The position numbers and the translations under genes are program-made. Of a stretch of 64,000 nucleotides of DNA, positions 33,795-46,074 are shown piece after piece (position 1 is the first letter of the stretch; each line of letters starts with the position of its first letter). The stretch is from positions 61,486,393-61,550,392 of the forward strand of contig OZ038479.1 in the NCBI GenBank assembly GCA_964036315.1, read 5' to 3'. The DNA is from Acanthosepion esculentum. Its lineage: Eukaryota > Mollusca > Cephalopoda > Sepiida > Sepiidae. Under the pieces are notes generated by a model, which saw only the letters and a program-made list of their open reading frames with translations, was not told where the DNA came from and searched no databases.

Positions 33795-34265
33795 GATTTT
33801 GTTTTGTTTTATGGCATATCAACCTCAATGGGCTATTTAATACCGACAAAAGATTTATTGCTGGTTTGATTCTTTTCAAAAAATGTATTACTGGTAGTAA
33901 TTTTTTTTCTTAAAAAATCTATTGCTGCTAATATTTTTTCAAAAATTGTATAGCTGGTAATATTTTTTCTTCAAAAATGTATTGCTGGTAATATTTTTTT
34001 TTTTACAAAAAAAAGAATTTCTAGTATTAAAAACTATTTTTACACTTTCATAGTGTTTTGATCCCAGTTTTGGTGTCAACACTCTGCCCATATCTGGGAC
34101 CTTAACAGGTGCTACCACCCCGGGTTAAGGTGGACCTGGGAACACCAGTAATTAAGAGGTGGTTCCACGCTCCTCAAACCCTCCTGGCTGGAGGTCTTGC
34201 TGCCAGACGTAGTTTATCGTCTTATCCAGGACGCAGATGTAGTTTATCGTCATACCCAAGGCAGA
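33795..34265. mobile_element. ~450-bp dispersed element, copy 1
   Basis: Begins tttgttttatggcatatc and contains four or five repeats of a motif like aaaatgtattgctggtaata. Then come ctttcatagtgttttgat, a palindromic patch (ccaccccgggttaaggtgg) and a 3' end with tandem gtagtttatcgtc units. Copies 2 and 3 are at 34335-34765 and 39711-40150. Confidence 0.8.
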
Positions 34266-34334
34266 TAAGCTTAGCTTTATCCTAAGTGATGCATGTAAAA
34301 TCCGTTAACACTAGTCCTATGCCTAAGTTGATTT

Positions 34335-34765
34335 TGCTTGTCAGCGTATCAACACCTCTGTGGATTATTTAATGCCGAAATCTAAATATTTTGAACACAA
34401 TTTTATGCCTTCAACTAAATATATTTTGAACGCAATTGTATAAAATGTGTTGTTGGTAATTCGACTATAAAATGCATTGCTAGTCATTTTGCTTTAAAAT
34501 ATACTGTTGTTAATTTTACTAGATAAAATGTTTTGTTAGTATTTTTACTATAAAAATGATTTTTATACTTTCATAGTGTTTTTCTTTTTGTTTGGGGGTT
34601 CGCTATTTGTCCATAGCTGGGTCCCTATGGGGTGCTACCACCCGGGGTCAAGGTGCGCCTGGAAACAACAGCAATTAAGAGGTGGTTCCACGCTCCTCAA
34701 AACCTCCAATCTCCTGATCAGAGGCCATGCTGCCGGGCGTAGTTTATCGTCATACCCAGGACTAA
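34335..34765. mobile_element. ~450-bp dispersed element, copy 2
   Basis: Same order of landmarks as copy 1 (gtatcaacacctctgtgg, ctttcatagtgtttttct, cacgctcctcaaaacctcc, gtagtttatcgtcataccca). The terminal unit is present once instead of twice. Confidence 0.8.
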
Positions 34766-34924
34766 GTACGCCTAAGTAGTTCAGATAAGACTTTGTAACC
34801 CGAGCACTAATCTCAAATAAGTCAGTTAACATTTTCTAACCGTAGTCCTAACCATCAGTATTTCAGATAACATCTACTATGTCAGTACACTCAAGCATAA
34901 CCGATGAATAAGTTAAATATTGAC

Positions 34925-37080
34925 ATGACTTCACCATCGCTTACAAGATGAACTATATCGTGGACATGCCTACTCCCATTCCGTATATTGCTGGGCATCA
35001 TGCTAACTTTCTAGACCTTCTTCACCTCCAGTCCAGAGCAATGTTTCGCCGAAGTATTACATCTCTTGAACATTTCAGACCACTCATACGATATGTCAAA
35101 ATTGATGCCAAACCAAAGGCAGCCTCCGATGTTCTATTTTATAGGACAACCTACGAATACAGCAAAGTTGATCGAGATATCTTCAGATCTTATATTGTGG
35201 AATATCTCTCAGTATCCTTCAAAAATAGAACTTCCATAACAGCTTCTTTCACTTCTGAATGAATGTTTTCTGGCATGAAAAGTTTTGTCCCGGTAAAAGT
35301 ATCAACAAAAGCCGAATAGCCAGCCTTAGATCACGCCTGAATGTGCTGCGGTCATAGCACTGTAAGCACTATTACCATCTCTAACGGAGAAGATGGTATC
35401 ACAGAACTCGTGCTGCGTTCAAAATTGTCTGAAACCAGTGTAAGATAGCCCTGGAAAATATGAAGAGCTGCTATGCGCAAGTAGTTCAAGTCAAAGTTGA
35501 GAAAAAAAAAACTTTGTTCTTGTGGGTTCTGGAAAATCGCAAACAATTTTCCCAATTGAGGTTAACCATTAGTGCCTTCTATTATAAAAGGCTTCAGATT
35601 ATCTCATCCTCGTCTGATAAGGCGAAGCTCTTAGTAATTAACATTGCCTCAAACCCACTTTAGACCACGTGCCATCCCCTATCCAAATTCTCCCCCCGAA
35701 GTGCACAGACGTTGTGATAATTCGGACAGGGAAGTTGCTAGACATATCAAAAGCCTTGATTCCATGAAGGTTACTGGTCCGGATGTAATTCCTGTTGTTC
35801 TTAAGAACCTTAGCCCTGAGAGATATTCAATATATGCAAAGTTGTTTAACCGCTGCCTGGAGAAGAAATATTTCCCAAGCAGGGAAGGTATGTTCTGTTT
35901 ACAAGAATGCGAGTGAACGGTCGTTCTCGTCATAATATCAGCCTCCTCTTAGTGTCATCAAAAAGCATTTCGAGTCTATCATCAACAAGAAAGTTAATGA
36001 TCATCTAAACAGAAATTCTCGAACGAAAAGCAGTATATATTTCGCTAATTTAAGTTCACCGATGATGTCTTAAATATCATTACGCAGCAGTGAAGTGATT
36101 GATAATAAACTCACAACAAAAGCGATCACATCATATCTCAAAGTCCTTTGACAAGGTGTGTCATAGGCAGTTTCTATACAAACTCTCCAGCAATGGCATC
36201 TCTGGAATGTTGTCGTTAACGACCACTCCTCTAAAGCAGTGAGATCAATGCAGGCATCCCACAATGTTCTCTTCTTTCTCTTTTCTTTTTCTTTTTTATT
36301 AACGATCTGTCTAGGAAAACTTTCAGATCATGAGAAAATATATATACAGAGGATACCAAAAATCTAGCTGGCCAGAGCTTGGCAGAGGAACTGGTTTTTA
36401 GCATTAAATATTCACAAAACCAAGCTTTTAACATCTTATTCAGTCCTGATGAAGAATCTCTATCTTGAACGTTTATTGGTACTCAAGCTCATCACAGAAC
36501 TCAAGTGAAATTCATTAAAGATGATGGATCAAATAGTCGATACCTTGTACCACACCAGAAAGTACCTGATTCCGGCTAGCGCTTTACAATTTATCAGGCG
36601 ATAAATGGAGTTTTTCTATCAGATCTGGGCTGGGGCTGTCCAATCAAAATATCTTGTGGGTGATGAATTATTTTCTACTTTGTAATCCATTTCTCGCAGA
36701 CAAAATCTTGCTTAACCTCTTCGCTATTTTCATGGCAAATGAGCGTCGTTCATGATGTAAACTACTTGGCGCCACCAGTTATGATTACCACAGCTAGAAC
36801 CCGGAAAGGACACAGAATCGACTCATCCTCATTCTTTTTCCTATTCCATTAGTAAGGGGGGAAAGTCCACTCAGACATATTCTTCCCCAGAACTGTAACT
36901 TTGTGGAATAAACTCCCGAGAGAAAGCTTCCCTGATCATTACAATCTAAACTTCTACAAGGGTCGCTCATTATATATTCTATATATCCTCATAATATGCA
37001 CTTAAATAACCCCTGTACGCACAAACAACAGCCTCATTTAGTAAAACTCTACCTTGAGTGGCTCTTGGTTCCTGTATTTT
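34925..37080 (+). pseudogene. Jockey/CR1-like LINE, decayed but near full ORF2 span
   Basis: The plus strand opens with an endonuclease-end segment (YIAGHHANFLDLLHL, ~34990). A linker follows, then SLDSMKVTGPDVIPVVLKNL and SIYAKLFNRCLEKKYFPS (~35750-35880), the entry to the reverse transcriptase. Next come KHFESIINKKVNDHLN (~35970), SKAFDKVWHRQFLYKLSSNG-like text (~36140-36200), NDLSRKTFRS (~36300) and a destroyed catalytic box. The C-terminus FFPRTVTLWNKLPRESFPDH is at ~36880-36935. Many stops and shifts. It interrupts the 41-bp satellite, which resumes at 37090. Confidence 0.75.
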
Positions 37081-37089
37081 GTGAAAGTA

Positions 37090-38795
37090 GTATAAAAACC
37101 CTCGCCGTAATCCTAAGTAATTCAGACGCTAGTCCTAACCTAAAGAAATTCAGAAAACATCCGCTAATCTCTAACTGAATCATAATGAATTCATTTAACA
37201 TCTGCTAACCCTTTCCAAAATCCTATATAATTAACTTCTGCTAACCGTATCCTATTCCTAAATAATTCAGATAACCTGTACTGACATCAGGCCCAATTTA
37301 AGTAATAATTAAAATAATGTCTAACTAATTTCCATAATATCTTTTAAGTGAAACTTAACCCTCAATAATTCTGTTATTATGTGCTAACACTAAAGATAAT
37401 CCTAACTAATTCAGGTAAAATCTGCTAACCCTAGACTTTATGCTAATTAATTTATATAAAATCTGCCAAGGCCCATCTTAAAACTAAGAAATTCAGATTA
37501 TATCTGCTAAACTTAGCACTCATACTAATTCAGATATCTAATCGTAGCCATAAACCTAATTATTCCAGTTAAAACCTGCTAATTATTGCTCCAAATTTAG
37601 GTAATTCATATAATATCTATATCTACCCATGTGTAATTTATATAAGAGCTTCAAAATATATCATTACTCTTATTAGCATCTGTATTACGAAGCCTAAACT
37701 TAAGTAATTGTGTTAATATCTGTTAAACCTAGTCGTAGTCTTAATTAATTCAAATAGCATCTGTTAACTCTAACCGTATAACTAATTCATCTACTAACCC
37801 TTGACCTAACCCTAAGTAATTCAGATAGCATCTGTAATATCTATCTCTATTCCTGAGTAATTCAAATAAGATCTGCTAACGTAACCTTAAGTAATTCAAA
37901 TAACATTTACTAACCCTAGGCGTGACCTGAATAATTTCGATAACATCTAACACGAGCCTTGGCATTAATTCATAGAAACTCAGCTAATCATAGACATATC
38001 CATAATTCACTGATATATTATCTACTATCTCCAGGCTTAACCCTAAGTAATTCAGATAACATCTTAACCATAATTAAATCAGTTAACGTTAGCTAACCGT
38101 AGCCCTGACCGTACGTAATTAATTTAACCTCAACGTTTAGTATTTCAGATAACATCTTCTAACCCCATCCCTAATCATGAATAATTCATGTAATATCTAC
38201 TAACTATAGATATATCCTTATATAATTCAGATATTTCTGCCAACCATAAACCTTACCCTGATTAACTGATGTAACAACTTCTAACCCTAGCCCTAACCCT
38301 ATATAATTCAGTTAACAAGTGCTAAGTTTGCTCTAACCTTAAGTAACTCAGATGACATTGTAGCCCTTGCTCTAACCATAGTTAATTGATATATCTAACC
38401 TTTACCTAACGCTAAATAATTGATCTAACACCTGCTAGCCATATCCATGTCCCGAAGTAATTCATAATAATATACCTAACATTAGACCTAATTAACCTGT
38501 AATTCAAATTCAACAAACCCTAAGTAATTCAATTAGCATCTGTTGTCCTTGACCTAACCATAAGTAATTAGGATAACACATAATAACCCTAACTTTAACT
38601 CTAATTAATTCAGGTAACATTTGCCTTAACTCTAAGTAATTTAGTTAACATCTCATAAACCTGAACATAACTAATTCATAATTAATTCAGATGACATCTG
38701 CTAGGGATAATATTTCACATAACATCTGCTATGCTTCGCCTTAGTGTTAAATAGTTCAGTTAACATCTGCTACCCTTGCCCTAACCATGGCCAAC
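37090..38795. repeat. Degenerate ~41-bp satellite with telomere-like units, block 2
   Basis: About 1.7 kb of the same unit as block 1, with phrases such as ctaaccctagccctaaccct, aagtaattcagataacatc and ctgctaaccctag recurring throughout. Individual copies have many substitutions and small indels, so the array is old. No open frame or promoter is evident. Confidence 0.85.
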
Positions 38796-39188
38796 TAGTA
38801 TTATACATCCCACATATCACATAATTTGAATTCTAACAGGCCTATATAATGTAAAAAAAAATGTGAATGGCTGCTTAGAAAATTGCTAATCTAAAAGGGA
38901 GATGACTTTAAAACTGAATTCGTAGAACGTACCGTTACGTAGATTTTATCAGACGTTATTTCAATTCCCTAGAGATGTTTTCAACACTAAAATGCATATT
39001 TATACCTTTTTGTTTTTCTAATCCACGAATTATAAACGGCTGTGAATTACCTCGCTTTTATGATTTTCAATTGCGTATACGGCCCGTTTTGCAAAGGAAC
39101 GCTATTAGATAAATTTTCTACCTCATAGTACATTGCATTTAAAAAAAAATAAATTATAAAGTTTGTTGTGATATTTTGTTTAACAAAA

Positions 39189-40876
39189 ATGGTAAACAAA
39201 TATGTTGCATTTGTCTGTAATAGTGGATATGTTATTAACAGTGAAAAAGTATCGACATTTTATTTCCTCTTGGAAAATCCGACGTCGTAGAAAAATGGAT
39301 AAAATTCGTTAATCGTATTGATTGGTTCCTACGAAAAATTCAATTCTCTGTATGAAACATTTTGAAGAGAAATTGATTTTGAAAGGAAAATGAAACAAAC
39401 TGAATTGGGATTTAAATCCAATACATACAATATATTCAGAAAAATAATAATAAAAAAACCGTCTCTTTTGCCGAATACAAGGGAATTCAGAAAACCGTAA
39501 AAAAACGACTTGTTCAAACTGATGAATTACCTGATTTTATTTCAGCTGATGCAATAAAGGATTTTATTCAGTTGGAAGAAGCAAAGTGTTGCCCTAACAG
39601 TTTTAAATAAAATAAATGGAAGATTATATTCTAATTGATAGAATAGTCTTTGACTCTGAAACACATTTTCCATCTATAAAAGAATGTATTCGCATTGGCC
39701 AAACCTTTACTGCTTTGTTTTACATCATATCAACCTTAATGGGTTATTTAATGCCGACAAGATTTTTATTGCTGGTAATATTTTTTTTCAAAACGTATTG
39801 CGGTAATATCTTGTTTTTTTTTTCCCAAAAATGTATTGCTGGTAATATTTTTCCTTCAGAAATATATTTCTGGTATTTTTTTCCAAAATCTATTGCTGGT
39901 AATAATTTTTTCCAAAAATGTATTCGTATTAAAACCTATTTATATACTTTCACAGTGTTTTGACTCCAGTTTGGGGATTAACTATTTGCCCATAGCTGGG
40001 ACCCCAACAAATGCTACCACTCCGAGTCAGAGTGAACATGGGACCACCAGCAATGGGTTGATTCCACGTTCCTCAAACCCCCCTGATCAGAGGCCTTGCT
40101 AATGGATGCAGTTTATCGTCTTACCCAGGACGCGGATGTAGTTTATCATAAAACCTTTACGTCCAGCTCCAGTGCGATGAAATCCATATACCGTTACCAC
40201 TGGTTTCTAGAAGGACATAATGCTAAACTCGCAAGATTAAGCATGTTAGAACATTTTCCAAACACCATACAAAACATGGTGGACGAACAACCATACTCAA
40301 TTCTAAAAGAATTACAAAAGACAGTATTTCCAACCAAGAGGTCGTACTTTATTTTCTGCAGAGCTAATACGTTATATGTCTTAACAAGCTTACAAATTAC
40401 TTCTGGAGAAATTTCCATTACCATCTTTCTCTTTATTAGAGAAAATAAAAAAAAATTAATTAAACATTTCCAATGTGAAATGTGTCCCCTGGCCTTGGTA
40501 TGATACTGATGATGCTACAGAGAAACATCACTTTGACTTACTTTCTCGAGGAGGTCTTGCGGTTCCATCTAGTCAAATGGCAGAGTTCGTTTGTGCTTGT
40601 TTTGTTATACTTGACTATGCAGATAAATTTATTGTAAAGCATAATAAATCCACTACAAGAAAGTCTTCTGAAAGAATTGTGGAAACTTATTCTTTAAAAT
40701 ATATTTTTACTTGTGAACAACACACTGAAAAAAGAATTCACTTTGCAGCAAAAATTGTTGTAAATATATCAAATTCACTGGTTGAAGTTCGAAAAAAATA
40801 TTGTATAGTGTTTAAAAAAAAGGCAAGTAAGTTTTTTTTACTTGTATTTGTTTTGTATTATTGCTTAATTTTTTAA
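39189..40876 (+). pseudogene. THAP / P-element-type transposase relic
   Basis: It starts ATG at 39189, reading MVNKYVAFVCNSGYVINSEK. This is a THAP (C2CH) zinc-finger N-terminus in which the first Cys appears replaced by Tyr. The downstream CMKHF pair is present near 39345 after a frameshift. KPSLLPNTREFRKP follows (~39460). MEDYILIDRIVFDSETHF begins at 39616 and is cut by an inserted element at 39711-40150. The frame resumes with WFLEGHNAKLARLSMLEHF. The C-terminus at 40475-40876 has LLSRGGLAVPSSQMAEFVCA and CFVILDYADKFIVKH, as at the end of P-element/THAP9-like transposases. No TIRs were found. The catalytic domain is largely lost; dead. Confidence 0.65.
39711..40150. mobile_element. ~440-bp dispersed element, copy 3, with 10-bp target duplication
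   Basis: The element is flanked by aaacctttac at 39701-39710 and 40151-40160. Removing it plus one copy of the repeat rejoins the transposase frame. A variable-length duplication and internal A/T-rich repeats fit a SINE-like retroelement. I cannot see a clear tRNA, 5S or 7SL head. Confidence 0.85.
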
Positions 40877-41089
40877 AATAATTTTTTGTTTGATTACAAT
40901 CTTTTATTATTTTTCTGCTTAAAAAGAGAACAAAAAACAACCTGTTTGAGTATTTTGGGACGGTTTTAACATGTTTTAGATAAAATAGACATAAATTGAC
41001 TATAAACCAAATAGGCCCGTTAGAAATTAGCCTGAAATGTGACAGCTGGGAGCGTGCCCTAACCCTAAATAATTCAGATACCATCTAAG

Positions 41090-41520
41090 AAGACTTTCTT
41101 CTCGATCCTACCATATTTCTGCTTATATTAACGATCTGTCTAAGAGCAGCTCATTACTAAATTTACAATGCCCAACAGTGTATGAGAGCACCTCTAAAAT
41201 CTAGAGCCTGGCAGGTAATCTCTCATAACTATGACTCGTAATATTCAATACATCCAAAGCTATGATGAACGGTTGTACTTTCAATGAGGTGTCTAGTGGC
41301 TCTTAAATCCATCCCAGATCTAAATTGGACTTATATACACCATCGCTGAAGAAACTGAAAAATTGGTTGGTTACTTGTACGGCTTCAGGAAGTTCCTGCT
41401 GCACAAGAGCCAGATCAATCAAAAAATGTTGTAAGAGAGTGCGCGTTATCTAGAGTGTTCAGCGGTCAGAACAAGGCCAGCACGCTCAAACCTTTGGTCA
41501 CGATGACTTATGACTTCGTG
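41090..41520 (+). pseudogene. Jockey/CR1-like LINE fragment, plus copy
   Basis: The plus strand reads SYHISAYINDLSKSSSLL, then frame-shifted NGCTFNEVSS, PDLNWTYIHTIAEETEKLVG, YLYGFRKFLLHKSQINQKM and VFSGQNKASTLKPLVTM. These lie between the catalytic box (lost) and the C-terminus. A single 41-bp satellite unit precedes it, and a SINE interrupts it at ~41525. Confidence 0.6.
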
Positions 41521-41524
41521 CTAA

Positions 41525-41750
41525 CACAACCAACGACGCCTCGCAAGGTTTCTGTCTATCCAACTTCACTCACAAGGCTTGAGTCAAGACGTGTTATGGT
41601 TTACAGGCACTTTCCAAAGGTACTGCATGCTAGGGTTGTCTCCTCTATATCAAGAAGTTTCCAGACAAATCTACCATGGATAAATTAGAACCAGGGTCTC
41701 AATGTCAGAATGCGAACGTTCTAACCACTTGGCCACGTGCCCATATGATA
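41525..41750 (-). mobile_element. tRNA-derived SINE, family C
   Basis: The minus strand begins gggcacgtggccaagtggtt, a clear tRNA-like A box. It continues to a B-box-like tgagaccctggttcta and a ~150-bp body ending near 41525. It is the only copy seen here. Confidence 0.6.
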
Positions 41751-41779
41751 TATACGTATATAAGAAAGATAACGCTTGA

Positions 41780-42065
41780 CTCTAAACTTAAAGGGGTATC
41801 TAAGTCTCCTCAGTTTTAGGGTTAACTGTTTTCATTCTTATCAGGAAATTATCATCTCGGAGTTTGTTCCACAAAGTAGCGTTTTTAGGAAGTCTGAGTG
41901 GAACTTATTTCTTACTAAGAGAATAGTCCACACTTTCCAGTGTTGACAGAGTTCTCTATTCCATATTCGCACGAGGTCATAAATCATTGTGACCAAATGT
42001 TTGAGCGTGCTGGCCTTGTTCTGACCGCTGAACACTCTAGATAACGCGCACTCTCCCAGAAACTG
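41780..42065 (-). pseudogene. Jockey/CR1-like LINE fragment, minus copy
   Basis: The minus-strand frame reads VFSGQNKASTLKHLVTMIYD and later TLLCGTNSEM, a frameshifted LWNxL tail. Its upstream 88 bp (41970-42057) are the reverse complement of 41434-41520, so two copies of the same LINE lie face to face around a SINE. Confidence 0.65.
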
Positions 42066-42309
42066 TAACTAAGGCCAGCTCAGCATAGTTGCAGTATAAA
42101 CCACAACGGAGGAGGGTAGCTATCCGCCCGAGTAGAATACGGGATACGAGTGGCTGCGCTATTTATATATGCACTTCTTACCTTCCTACAACAACCTATA
42201 TACATCTGCTTTGAGTATATCAACAGCCTATATCCATCTACCTTGTGAATAATTCTGAAAAGCATATTAGTCAACATCTTTATTTTACTACGTGTAATCA
42301 TTAACAAAT

Positions 42310-43330
42310 TTCACAATATCTGCACGTAATTATTAAAAAGAAAACCACCTATGCACACAAGTATACACACTCATGGTACGGGAACCGTGTTGAAAATAAT
42401 CTAATAGATAAGATGTCGCCAAAAAGTGTGCGTGAAATATTTTGAAGTTGTTCACTTTTATTTTTGATCTTATTTACCCACATCCAAAATATGATATGAG
42501 TGTGACACACATTCTATTTAAAGTTTAACTGTTCATTATCCACAACGACTCAGAATACTATGACCCTTTCTGTATATTGGGTGGCGGGTAGTATAGTGTT
42601 GCCCTTCAGTCTGAAACCCCAGGATCAGGTTTGCTTCATTATTAATAAAGGACAAAAGTTGCTTGTGGCGACTGATTTCGCTGGTGTCAGTATCCAGCCA
42701 ACTTTCCGTCTGTTTTGCAATGAGTTAGGTGATGCCGCTGGCTGGAACGCCCCGGATTAGGCTTCCCTTATAATTTGAATCCCAACGCGAAGACAGAGAA
42801 GTTACATATTTTTAGAAAAGGTATTTTTAAAAAATCTCTTCTTTTAGACTTCATCACTTTCGTAAAGAGACAAACATAAGAGAAATCAGACAAATGTGAA
42901 CGATTTGCACGAATAAAAAAACTGCAGGGAAAAATCTTAGCGCTGAAAGTTGAGATGAAAAATAGTGATGCGTATTTGTTTACAGCGAAAATGAATATCC
43001 CAAAAGGTTTTTATAGTATTGAGAACGAACGATGTTTTGAATCTCCAGGCATAGCACCATAAAATAAAAAATCGGGTCGGGGAGGGTTAAATCAGCTGTT
43101 ACAATGGAGGTGGACTAAGATGTTATTTTTTTTCAGATTCTTGATTCTACTTTTTATCCAATTATCTAATAAAATTCATATTTTTAGATCTATTATCACA
43201 GAATAAAAAGATCCGTCTGTAAACATTTTCTTTTAATTTTAAAAACACATTTTGGCTGTTCGTCTGAACTTATTTTCTGGAGTGACGCCTATAGACCTTT
43301 TTCTGCAAGTAAAAAACTAATATGGAGTTT
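42310..43330. other. No recognisable gene; one GC-richer patch
   Basis: 42560-42765 is open (66 codons) and GC-richer than its surroundings, but I recognise no family in it. The rest is AT-rich. Confidence 0.4.
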
Positions 43331-43339
43331 CATGATTTA

Positions 43340-43544
43340 CTGTATATACTCGCGTATTATGCGACTTTTGAAGACCTAATTTTGAAGCTAATTTTAAGAG
43401 GGTCGCATCATACACGTGATATAAAATTAGCGTATGCACTGCTGGTTCTGGCTACGCTGTTGACCAAACTATATATCCATTTACATAGTCAAATTAACTT
43501 AAGTTTAGGGCTTCAAAAGTCGCATGATACGCGAGTATATACGG
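43340..43544. mobile_element. 205-bp MITE with ~55-bp TIRs and TA duplication
   Basis: The left end ctgtatatactcgcgtatta and right end (reverse complement ccgtatatactcgcgtatca) match over about 55 bp with a few mismatches. TA flanks both sides. The interior is non-coding. TA target and TIR form point to the Tc1/mariner/pogo superfamily. The element at 7590-7818 is a diverged relative. Confidence 0.8.
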
Positions 43545-43559
43545 TATATGCAAAATTAT

Positions 43560-44260
43560 TGGCATTACTGATTGAATGATAAAGCCCAGTTCAATAGAAT
43601 TGCCATTGACTGGATGACAAATATTTGTCTTCATTTTAGTTCTATATTCCAGCAAAAAGTGTGGGGGCTGAAGCCATCTCATTCCTCTTAAAAACGCTGT
43701 AGGTGATTCATATACATTTTTTAAAATTTAATGTGTTTTGTTTGTTTTAAATAAAAATAAGACTTAAAGAGAGCAGTTTATTTAGATTGTGGAATAATTA
43801 TTTTGATATAAATCTTTCGTCAGCAGGAAACATTTATTAATAGTTAATTGTTCATTTGGTCAATTTTTGACAGTTATTTCAATGCGAAGTAACGAAAATA
43901 ATAAAATAATGAATTTAATGAACTTTTGCTGCTGGAGATATAAAACTTTTATAAGTAAGAGGTTTAAATACGATTTTTAATTTTTGAAAACTGGATTATT
44001 TTAACGGAATTAAAAGTAAGTAGATAACTAAACTTTATAAATATTTGATACATGCTTCCTTAACTGTTTTTATAGCAACTATTCAAATCCTCGGTTTCCC
44101 GATATTAATAAAATAGATACTGTTTGTTTTTCGTTACAATTTTACAAGATTTCTTTTCCGGTGTGTCATGTCATCTTTTGGCGCTCTTGTTTTATTTGGC
44201 GTTTCAGAAATAAATACATTTGTACAGTTCTTAAATAGGGTTTAAATTACATGACAACCA
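43560..44260. other. No recognisable gene
   Basis: AT-rich; nothing supported. Confidence 0.5.
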
Positions 44261-44261
44261 C

Positions 44262-44262
44262 A

Positions 44263-44307
<45 letters not shown>
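44262..44307. repeat. (TA)n microsatellite
   Basis: Uninterrupted TA. Confidence 0.97.
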
Positions 44308-44310
<3 letters not shown>

Positions 44311-44405
44311 CGATGCGGTGGGAACGAAAGTAATATATAAAATATATAAATTCTAACGTTCGCAGCATTCATTCAAAAACGAGCTCAATACATGAAGTAG
44401 AGCGT
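44308..44405 (+). repeat. Dispersed repeat starting at TA run, copy 2
   Basis: ccgatgcggtgggaacgaaa, then aaattctaacgttcgcagca and agctcaatac. Partner of 14563-14665. Confidence 0.65.
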
Positions 44406-44639
44406 TGTGTCAGTATTCCTGTCAGTAGGCACATTTTCCTTTAGCAGAACTTCTCGATATCGGCCCGTTGATATTAATCTCACTGTTTAAGAAAATAAAA
44501 AGGGATGTGAACTGAAACATGCGTACCCACTAAAAATAACGTAAAAAATATATATATATATATATATTTTAGAATTGGACAATTTCATAATTCGGCCTTA
44601 GTGTAGAAATGATGGAGTCTTCAAAAACTTCCGTATTTT

Positions 44640-44842
44640 TAGGAATGAGTCGCGACAATTTATTTAAAGACATTTATATTATGTTTAACGTTCTTTTTAT
44701 AGATACAAGTATTTAAGCAAATGCTCTGTTTTATAATAAACAGTATTAAATAACATTTACCGGCCTGAATGTCCGAGAAATTTTCATAGAAAATTTTCGC
44801 TCTCCGACAGGAATCGAACCTGTATCCTATACGGAACCATAT
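44640..44842 (-). mobile_element. tRNA-derived SINE, family A, minus copy
   Basis: The plus strand shows the antisense B box gacaggaatcgaacctgt with gtatcctatacggaacc beyond it. The body antisense gcctgaatgtccgagaaa and taaataacatttaccgg follow. The head breaks off in (TA)n at 44842, and the 3' part ends near 44690-44640. Confidence 0.75.
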
Positions 44843-45533
44843 ATATATATATGAAAGTTCAATTGATTTCTTTTCTGATTTGAAATTTCGCAACTTTTTG
44901 CTTGTCGGAATAGGATACATTATTCACTATTTTAAATACGCATTTATCGTCATATGACTGTCTTTTTCACAAAAAATAAGTTTTCATTGATTGAATCAAT
45001 ATTATACGCGAAGATGGGAGAAATTCAACACACTCTGGTTGGAGTTAACATCGAAAAGTTACAAAGACACTTAAAATGTGAATTTAAATTTGGATGTTAT
45101 CCATAACATTATGATTTAGAACATAACGGTCATTTTAAACATAACGGTACTTCTCCCCTCACCATTTCCTTCCTTTTATATATAAGATTGCCTTCATTAA
45201 TAAAATCATTATTCATCTGAAAGTTCCTTCTTGAAGTGAAACGTATCACTACACACATTGTCATTTTATCATATCTTTCACACGCACGCGCACAGAGACG
45301 CACACACAAAGAATGTTATACATTAAATTAAATTTGGGGAAAAACTGTCAAAAGTTCACGATTTTGTTCTGATTTTGTTCAGTTACTTTCGGCTATCTAA
45401 GTAACTATAAACAACTTACATTCTGGCAATTGGGGAATTCTACTATTCAAATTTAATTCAAATGTATGCATGTCACTATGCGTAAAATGATTTCACACAT
45501 GTTATATGTTGAATTTAACAGATCTTGTTTTAT

Positions 45534-45538
<5 letters not shown>

Positions 45539-45581
<43 letters not shown>

Positions 45582-45582
45582 G
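45539..45582. repeat. (CA)n then (TA)n microsatellite
   Basis: CA run followed by a short TA run. Confidence 0.95.
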
Positions 45583-45708
45583 AGTGTACATTGAAGTCAA
45601 CACTCAGAGTCGACAGTTTGTTTTGTGCTAAACGCAGTGTAAACTTATATATGTGTGTCTTTGTGCATGTATGAAATTTCGGATACAATTAAAAATTAAA
45701 AGGGCAAT

Positions 45709-45778
45709 ATCTGACGGATTTTATCAGGTAAATGGATATCTGCTAAAATAGCGTTCAAGTGATAAAATCTGTCGGATT
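45709..45778. repeat. Short inverted repeat
   Basis: ctgacggattttatca (left) and tgataaaatctgtcgg (right) pair over 16 bp with two mismatches across a 35-bp spacer. Possible very small MITE. Confidence 0.5.
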
Positions 45779-46021
45779 AATATATAAAAAATCCATTACA
45801 TCTTTAGAAATTGCTTTGTTTACGTTCGGATGCAAAACAGAAAGTTATCAATATTTCGAGAATGTGTGAAGAAATTTGCGGTTAAAGGCACTATTCAGAT
45901 TTGTTCGATCAACGAAAATCTTCGTGGCCGTTTTTTCCCCTAAAGCACGTCGGATCTAAGCGGGGCACATGTACGGAACTTGCCGCAGGTTACATTTATT
46001 TATTTCTCGAATATTCAGGCC

Positions 46022-46023
<2 letters not shown>

Positions 46024-46071
<48 letters not shown>
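46024..46071. repeat. (TA)n microsatellite
   Basis: Uninterrupted TA. Confidence 0.97.

Positions 46072-46074
<3 letters not shown>

Noticed and set aside
37090..38795. CRISPR-like or true telomeric array
   Set aside because: Repeats are contiguous and degenerate with no unique spacers, and the hexamers are embedded in a longer 41-bp unit rather than a pure telomeric run.
42560..42760. GC-richer 66-codon plus-strand frame
   Set aside because: Could be a host exon or repeat, but no motif or splice signal supports it.
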